In this document: positions 8,183-12,083 of the stretch, one piece after another
Layout of the letters: every line of letters starts with the position of its first letter
How positions within the stretch are numbered: the stretch's first letter is position 1
Assembly (NCBI GenBank): GCA_003445095.1
Contig: DLVS01000738.1
Coordinates: 1 to 12,083 of the forward strand
Reading direction: 5' to 3'
DNA length: 12,083 nt
Origin: Verrucomicrobiales bacterium
Lineage (GTDB): Bacteria; Verrucomicrobiota; Verrucomicrobiia; Limisphaerales; UBA9464
Translations under genes and position numbers: made by a program
The notes under the pieces: generated by a model
What the model was told of the DNA's origin: nothing
What the model saw: the letters and a program-made list of their open reading frames with translations, nothing else
Database searches by the model: none

Positions 8183-8941
8183 GTGCTCAAACATTTCGAA
8201 GACCGGCTTCCCGCGTCGGACGCCACACCGGGTTTTGAACTGGAGCAGTACATCACCTACCGCTGCGTCGTCGGCTCACGCGCCTACGGACTGGACACCG
8301 ACGATTCCGACACCGACCGGCGCGGCATCTATCTCGCGCCCGCCGAGCTGCAATGGTCGCTCTTTGGCGCGCCCGAGCAGTTCGAGGACAACGCCGCGCA
8401 AAGCTGTTTTTGGGAATTGCAGAAATTTCTTACAATGGCGCTCAAGGCCAACCCGAACATCCTCGAATGCCTCTACTCGCCGCTGGTGGAGAATGCCACG
8501 CCGCTCGGTGAAGAACTGCTCGCAAAGCGTGACTGCTTCCTCAGCCAGATGATCTTCCAGACCTTCAACGGCTATGCGATGAGCCAGTTCAAGAAAATCG
8601 AGCAGGACCTCCGAAATCACGGGGAGGTTCGCTGGAAACATGCCATGCACCTTCTTCGATTGCTCTTCACGGGCGCGGCTACCCTGCGCGATGGGCGTGT
8701 CCCGGTTCATGTCGGAGCCCATCGCGACCGCTTGCTCGCCGTCAAACGCGGCGAAATGCCGTGGTCCGACGTGGATGACTGGCGCAAAGAACTACACGCC
8801 GACTTCGAAAGCGCATTGGTCGGAACGCGACTTCCCGAACGCCCGAACTACGAAGCCGCGAATCGCTTCCTCATTAAAACGCGGCGCGAAATGGCGAACC
8901 AAGAACGCTCAGAGGCCGCTGCTTCCTTGCGAAGCGAATAA
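8183..8941 (+). CDS. rlaP: RlaP-type (RNA-ligase-associated, Pol-beta fold) nucleotidyltransferase
   Basis: Predicted nucleotidyltransferase of 252 residues from the GTG at 8183. The active-site signature is GSRAYGLDTDDSDTDRRGI (31-49), with Gly31-Ser32 and the metal-binding pair Asp43/Asp45 of the polymerase-beta superfamily. The segment WELQKFLTMALKANPNILECL (77-97) and the basic alpha-helical C-terminal half fit the RlaP/COG3541 family (PF10127), which comparative genomics links to RNA ligases. The likely role is adding a nucleotide to a damaged RNA end, but substrate and direction are not known from sequence. The start is doubtful: the frame stays open to 8114 and the extra 23 residues look protein-like, yet contain no ATG, GTG or TTG, and the GTG has no good ribosome-binding site. 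It is the first gene of the RNA-repair group; the kinase gene follows after 23 bases. Confidence 0.82.
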   Translation: MLKHFEDRLPASDATPGFELEQYITYRCVVGSRAYGLDTDDSDTDRRGIYLAPAELQWSLFGAPEQFEDNAAQSCFWELQKFLTMALKANPNILECLYSPLVENATPLGEELLAKRDCFLSQMIFQTFNGYAMSQFKKIEQDLRNHGEVRWKHAMHLLRLLFTGAATLRDGRVPVHVGAHRDRLLAVKRGEMPWSDVDDWRKELHADFESALVGTRLPERPNYEAANRFLIKTRREMANQERSEAAASLRSE

Positions 8942-8964
8942 CGCACTCTGGACTGACTCACTGC

Positions 8965-9414
8965 ATGGAACTGATTCTCTTCATCGGCATTCAAGCCACC
9001 GGCAAATCGAGCTTCTACCGCGAGTGCTTCTACAACACACACGTTCGAGTGAACCTCGACATGCTCAAGACGCGGCATCGTGAATCGCTGCTGGTCGCGG
9101 CCTGTCTGGATGGCAAAACACCGTTCGTGGTGGATAACACTAACCTGACGCGTGAGGACCGCGCGCGATACATTGCCTTGGCGAAGACGAGCCAGTTCAC
9201 TGTTCGAGGCTTTTTCTTCCAGTCGCGAGTAGCAGACGCGTTGGTGCGAAATGCGGCGAGGGAGGGCGAGGAGCGGGTTCCCGACCTCGCTATCCGGGGT
9301 GCCAGCCGCCGACTGGAGCTACCTTCGGCGGACGAGGGTTTTGATGAGCTGCGATTTGTCCGGCTCGGCGATTCAAATCAATTCATCGTGGAGGAATGGA
9401 ACCATGAAGTTTGA
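8965..9414 (+). CDS. P-loop polynucleotide-kinase-like protein (AAA_33 type)
   Basis: Small P-loop NTPase of 149 residues resembling the 5'-kinase domain of phage T4 polynucleotide kinase. Walker A is GIQATGKSS (8-16) directly at the N-terminus. Asp32 in NLDMLKT sits where T4 Pnk has its catalytic Asp. VVDNTNLTREDRARYI (55-70) is the DNTN motif typical of this kinase family, and the Arg-rich segment 88-104 would be the lid. There is no phosphatase or 2',3'-cyclic phosphodiesterase domain, so it can only phosphorylate. The predicted job is to place a 5'-phosphate on a cleaved RNA so that the ligase encoded downstream can seal it. The stop overlaps the next start by 11 bases, which implies translational coupling to the Thg1-like protein. 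Other small-molecule kinases share the fold; the neighbourhood favours RNA. Confidence 0.82.
   Translation: MELILFIGIQATGKSSFYRECFYNTHVRVNLDMLKTRHRESLLVAACLDGKTPFVVDNTNLTREDRARYIALAKTSQFTVRGFFFQSRVADALVRNAAREGEERVPDLAIRGASRRLELPSADEGFDELRFVRLGDSNQFIVEEWNHEV
9390..9395 (+). promoter_or_regulatory. Ribosome-binding site of the Thg1-like gene
   Basis: GGAGGA, eight bases before the ATG at 9404, is the strongest Shine-Dalgarno sequence in the window. It lies inside the end of the kinase gene and fixes the Thg1-like start at 9404 rather than at upstream in-frame codons. Confidence 0.75.
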
Positions 9415-10183
9415 CGACCTCGATGCGAAGATGCGCCGTTTCGAAACGGCACACGATCACTGCGTACTGCCCGGCCTCTTCATCGTCGCTCGCCTAGACG
9501 GTCGCGGATTCACGCGTCTCACCAAGGAGGTTCATCAATTTGAGGCACCGTTCGACATGCGTTTCCGGGACCACATGACCCGCACGGTCGAGCACCTCAT
9601 GAACGCCGGCCTCCGCACCGTGTACGGCTACACTCAGAGCGATGAGATCTCGCTGTTGTTTCACCGGGAAGAGGACTCTTTCGATCGCAAGCTTCGAAAG
9701 CTGGACTCCGTCCTGGCCGGCGAGGCTAGTGCGTGTTTCTCCCTGCAACTGGGGGCCGTTGGGTGCTTTGATTGCCGCATCAGCCAACTGCCGACGGAAC
9801 AGCTCATCGTGGACTACTTCCGGTGGCGGCAAGAGGACGCCACCCGCAACGCCCTGAACGCCCACTGCTACTGGTTATTGCGGAAATCGGGCAAGTCCGT
9901 GAAGGAGGCAACCCAGTTTCTGCTGGGCCAAACGACCTCGGATAAGAATGAGCTACTCTTCCGGCACGGCATCAATTTTGGGAAACTTCCAGCCTGGCAG
10001 AAGCGGGGCGTCGGTCTGTTCTGGGAGGATTACGAAAAGACCGGAGTCAATCCAAAGACCGGTGAGGCAACCAAGGCTATTCGCCGGCGTCTCAAAACGG
10101 AACTTGAACTCCCGATGAAGGAAGCCTACGCCACCTTCATTCGGACCCGCCTTCTTGAAGCAGTTGCCAAGGGCTCGAAATAG
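9404..10183 (+). CDS. Thg1-like 3'-5' RNA polymerase (tRNA-His guanylyltransferase family)
   Basis: Protein of 259 residues in the Thg1 superfamily, which adds nucleotides to the 5' end of RNA in the 3'-to-5' direction. Eukaryotic Thg1 adds G-1 to tRNA-His; bacterial and archaeal Thg1-like proteins mostly repair 5'-truncated tRNAs using a template. The signature FIVARLDGRGFTRLTK (26-41) carries the first metal ligand Asp32, and YGYTQSDEISLLF (74-86) carries Asp80-Glu81. RNALNAHCYWLL (148-159) begins the C-terminal helical region. The eukaryotic HINNLYN motif is absent, which fits a Thg1-like repair enzyme. The start at 9404 is fixed by GGAGGA at the right spacing; the frame is open to 9251, but that extension overlaps the kinase gene and is unlike the family. 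The neighbouring kinase, nucleotidyltransferase and ligase argue for a role in RNA repair rather than normal tRNA-His maturation. Confidence 0.9.
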   Translation: MKFDDLDAKMRRFETAHDHCVLPGLFIVARLDGRGFTRLTKEVHQFEAPFDMRFRDHMTRTVEHLMNAGLRTVYGYTQSDEISLLFHREEDSFDRKLRKLDSVLAGEASACFSLQLGAVGCFDCRISQLPTEQLIVDYFRWRQEDATRNALNAHCYWLLRKSGKSVKEATQFLLGQTTSDKNELLFRHGINFGKLPAWQKRGVGLFWEDYEKTGVNPKTGEATKAIRRRLKTELELPMKEAYATFIRTRLLEAVAKGSK

Positions 10184-10227
10184 CTACGTGGTCATGACCA
10201 AAGCAACGAGTGAAATGAACGACACCT

Positions 10228-10254
10228 CTCAACTCTCAACCATGAACCCTCAAC
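10228..10254 (+). repeat. Degenerate CTCAAC direct repeats
   Basis: Three copies of CTCAAC (10228-10233, 10235-10240, 10249-10254) lie in the gap between the Thg1-like and ligase genes; the last runs into the left arm of the hairpin. They look like a short, decayed low-complexity repeat. No function can be read from the sequence. Confidence 0.4.
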
Positions 10255-10275
10255 TCCAGAAAGTGGCTGGAGTTG
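10251..10275 (+). promoter_or_regulatory. Perfect 9-bp hairpin over the ligase ribosome-binding region
   Basis: CAACTCCAG (10251-10259) and CTGGAGTTG (10267-10275) are exact reverse complements around a seven-base loop; a U-G wobble can add one pair. GGAG at 10269-10272 is buried in the right arm, and a second GGAG at 10275-10278 begins at its last base, 11 bases before the ligase ATG. In mRNA the stem could limit ribosome access. No T-run follows, so it is not an intrinsic terminator. A short open frame (10194-10286) spans the hairpin and stops three bases before the ligase start, which would allow coupling. The structure is seen; regulation is inferred. Confidence 0.45.
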
Positions 10276-10289
10276 GAGCAACCTGACTC

Positions 10290-11030
10290 ATGGGCGCCAC
10301 TCGTGACGACTTCATCAAATATCCGCGCACACCACATCTCTTCGGCTCGAAAGGCACGGACGACGACAAGCACCTTGGCCGCCGGGAATCTGCGGCGTTC
10401 ATCGCCGATCCGTCGCTCATCGTGGAAGAAAAGCTCGACGGCACCAACGTGGGCATCCACTTCACCACGCGCGGACGGATGGTGCTGCAATGTCGCGGCC
10501 ACGAAATCACCGAGGGCATGCATCCACAATACGACCTCTTCAAGCAATGGACCTCCGTGAAGCGCCCCGTGCTGGAGGCGATGCTCGGCGGCCGGTTCAT
10601 TCTTTACGGTGAATGGCTCTACGCGAAGCACTCCGTCCACTATCACGCGCTGCCGCACTACTTCTTCGAGTTCGACCTCTACGACAAGGATGCGGCGACA
10701 TTCCTCGACCTCGCCACGCGCCTGCAAATGCTCAACGGCACCGGCCTGCACACCGTGCCCGTACTCCATCGCGGCCCCGCCACGGCGGAAGAACTCCGCG
10801 CGCTCATCGGCCCGTCCTTCTTCGACAGCGCGTTCGAGAACCCCGTCACCGGCGGGACCGACCACCTGATGGAAGGACTCTACGTGCGCATCGAAACCGG
10901 TGGCCACGTCACGGGCCGCGCGAAAATGGTCCGGCCCGAATTCGTGGAGAAGGTGAAACAAAGCGAGCACTGGCAGCATCAACCGCTGGTGCCGAATCAA
11001 GTCATGGAAGGAGCGGAGATTTGGGGATGA
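10290..11030 (+). CDS. RNA ligase (RNA_ligase family, covalent nucleotidyltransferase)
   Basis: ATP-dependent RNA ligase-like protein of 246 residues that would join 5'-phosphate and 3'-hydroxyl RNA ends through an enzyme-AMP intermediate. All core motifs are visible: motif I EEKLDGTN (46-53) with the adenylated Lys48, motif [12 protein letters not shown] (103-111), motif IIIa YFFEFDLYD (124-132), motif [11 protein letters not shown] (194-202) and motif [12 protein letters not shown] (209-219) with Lys212. Only about 30 residues follow motif V, so there is no large C-terminal specificity domain as in T4 Rnl2; the protein is nearly a bare catalytic core of the PF09414 type. The ATG at 10290 is chosen because the N-terminus leads directly into the family core. 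It is the last gene of the RNA-repair group, 106 bases after the Thg1-like gene; the gap holds a hairpin and direct repeats. Confidence 0.9.
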   Translation: MGATRDDFIKYPRTPHLFGSKGTDDDKHLGRRESAAFIADPSLIVEEKLDGTNVGIHFTTRGRMVLQCRGHEITEGMHPQYDLFKQWTSVKRPVLEAMLGGRFILYGEWLYAKHSVHYHALPHYFFEFDLYDKDAATFLDLATRLQMLNGTGLHTVPVLHRGPATAEELRALIGPSFFDSAFENPVTGGTDHLMEGLYVRIETGGHVTGRAKMVRPEFVEKVKQSEHWQHQPLVPNQVMEGAEIWG

Positions 11031-11304
11031 AAGGACGGCAATACGCAATAGACGATGTGGATCGGCCCAGTTCAAACGACTTCAAGCCGTGTTGAGGCAA
11101 AAGAAAGGATAAAGAGCCGATCGCGCTCGCAAAGAGCGTCGCCATCGAAATCATCTCAACATTGTAAATGTCATGTCAGTCAAACAAAGTCATTGCACGA
11201 AGGCTGGCTTTCTCACTCGCCGAGGTTCGCGAGACGAATGCCCGCTTGTCAAAATACTGCAACGCTGAGGCAATCACCCGGCGGACCATGACGAAATTCC
11301 GAAC

Positions 11305-12083
11305 ATGGAATACATACGAATCAAGACTGTCACTGAAGAGGATTTTGACCGGGTGATCACGTCCGCAGGAGGCTCCAGGATTCTTGAAGAAAGCTCGGCA
11401 GATTACCGCCTGAACGAGGCGATCATCGAGCTCAAGTTAGTCAGTGAAGAAGGGTTCGAGAAGACGGATCGCCAAAGGAAGCTCGCAAACCTGTTTCGTG
11501 AAATGCAACCGGATCAGCCGGTGGTGCTCATCAGTCCAGAGAGTCTGAATGAGTCTAATTCTAGGAATTACTACAGAATAGTCGAAGTCCCGATCAAGAA
11601 CGCGTGCAAAAAGGCATCGAAGCAGTTGCAAGCCACTGCCAAGCGTGACGGCCAACCACCCGTTCGGGTCCTGGTCATATTGAATGTGGGCTACACGTTG
11701 CTTTCACCAGATGAGTTCAAGGATGTTTGTTTCAAATGTGTTTGCAACGACACTAGCGGTATCGACTGGTTGGTTTGCGGTGGAATTTACTTTCATAGCG
11801 ACAAGTTCGACAACTACGTGATTGCGCGGTTTGAAAACCTTCCCATCAATCTTGGTCGCTCATTTCCAAGCCGCGACGCTTTACTAGAATCGTGGGATCG
11901 CTATCTGAACGAATCGATGACGGAGATGGTTCGGAATCCCGTTCCGATCTCAGACGGACGAATGCCTGTCATCGATCTCACGTTTGAGTTGAACAGTATT
12001 CGCTATATCAAGCCTGCAACCGGCATGCCACAATCATCGTTTTGGCCAGGTGGCGCCGCGCCGCGCGATAACACTTCCGGAAT
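11305..12083 (+). CDS. Unrecognised protein, partial; possible PD-(D/E)XK nuclease-like N-terminus
   Basis: Open frame of at least 259 residues that runs off the right edge with no stop. ATG 11305 is the first start codon after an in-frame TGA at 11266; no clear ribosome-binding site precedes it. Residues 33-44 read DYRLNEAIIELK, a D-X8-E-X-K spacing like the PD-(D/E)XK nuclease core, and KKASKQLQATAK (102-113) could be the following conserved helix. VRVLVILNVGY (120-130) looks like a buried beta-strand. There is no membrane segment or signal peptide. Third codon positions are clearly less GC-rich than in the ligase gene just upstream, which suggests a different origin. It lies 274 bases after the ligase on the same strand, so it may or may not belong to the RNA-repair group. 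The open frame is well supported; the nuclease idea is weak. Confidence 0.65.
   Translation, partial: MEYIRIKTVTEEDFDRVITSAGGSRILEESSADYRLNEAIIELKLVSEEGFEKTDRQRKLANLFREMQPDQPVVLISPESLNESNSRNYYRIVEVPIKNACKKASKQLQATAKRDGQPPVRVLVILNVGYTLLSPDEFKDVCFKCVCNDTSGIDWLVCGGIYFHSDKFDNYVIARFENLPINLGRSFPSRDALLESWDRYLNESMTEMVRNPVPISDGRMPVIDLTFELNSIRYIKPATGMPQSSFWPGGAAPRDNTSG

Noticed and set aside
9251..9403. Upstream in-frame start for the Thg1-like protein
   Set aside because: The extension overlaps the kinase coding sequence, resembles no Thg1 N-terminus, and a strong GGAGGA selects the ATG at 9404.
10236..11075. Minus-strand open frame of 279 codons opposite the RNA ligase
   Set aside because: The plus strand encodes all ligase motifs; the antisense product is rich in His, Glu, Val and Arg in the manner of a mirror frame and matches nothing.
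11120..11150. Intrinsic terminator after the RNA ligase
   Set aside because: CGCTC-GCAAA-GAGCG forms only a five-base stem and no T-run follows.
11168..11356. Small plus-strand gene of 62 codons before the partial gene
   Set aside because: No ribosome-binding site or recognisable motif, and it overlaps the start of the better supported frame by 52 bases.

Overview
The window looks like chromosomal DNA of a member of the Verrucomicrobiota or a near relative in the PVC group. The reasons are a prepilin-like protein with the H-X9-DG C-terminal motif, an RpoZ of the form seen in that phylum, and a giant cyclase/kinase/WD40 protein typical of PVC bacteria. Most genes are GC-rich and several lack a Shine-Dalgarno sequence. 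This placement is an inference from protein style.

Left part, minus strand (15-6022): pabB (aminodeoxychorismate synthase component I, folate pathway) is followed by a very large signalling protein. That protein has an N-terminal class III nucleotide-cyclase-like domain, a protein-kinase fold, one membrane segment, a coiled coil and about 11 or more WD40-type repeats. Its kinase domain lacks the usual Lys, Asn and DFG Asp, so it reads as a pseudokinase; the cyclase domain is also atypical.

Middle part, plus strand (6271-8091): a prepilin-type (H-X9-DG) secreted or pilus-like protein, then two housekeeping genes, rpoZ (RNA polymerase omega) and smpB (tmRNA partner in ribosome rescue).

Right part, plus strand (8183-11030): a compact four-gene RNA-repair cassette. 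It encodes an RlaP-type polymerase-beta-fold nucleotidyltransferase, a small P-loop kinase of the polynucleotide-kinase type, a Thg1-like 3'-to-5' polymerase and an RNA ligase with a complete nucleotidyltransferase motif set. Together these supply end phosphorylation, terminal nucleotide addition at either end and sealing, which suggests repair of cleaved tRNA or another structured RNA. Such associations have been described by comparative genomics; this particular arrangement is the most interesting content of the window. A 9-bp perfect hairpin overlaps the ribosome-binding region of the ligase, and a short open frame ends three bases before the ligase start.

Right edge (11305 to the end): a partial gene of lower GC encodes an unrecognised protein with a possible PD-(D/E)XK nuclease signature. 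No rRNA, tRNA, tmRNA, CRISPR array, transposase or convincing intrinsic terminator was seen, and no gene-free stretch exceeds about 275 bases.
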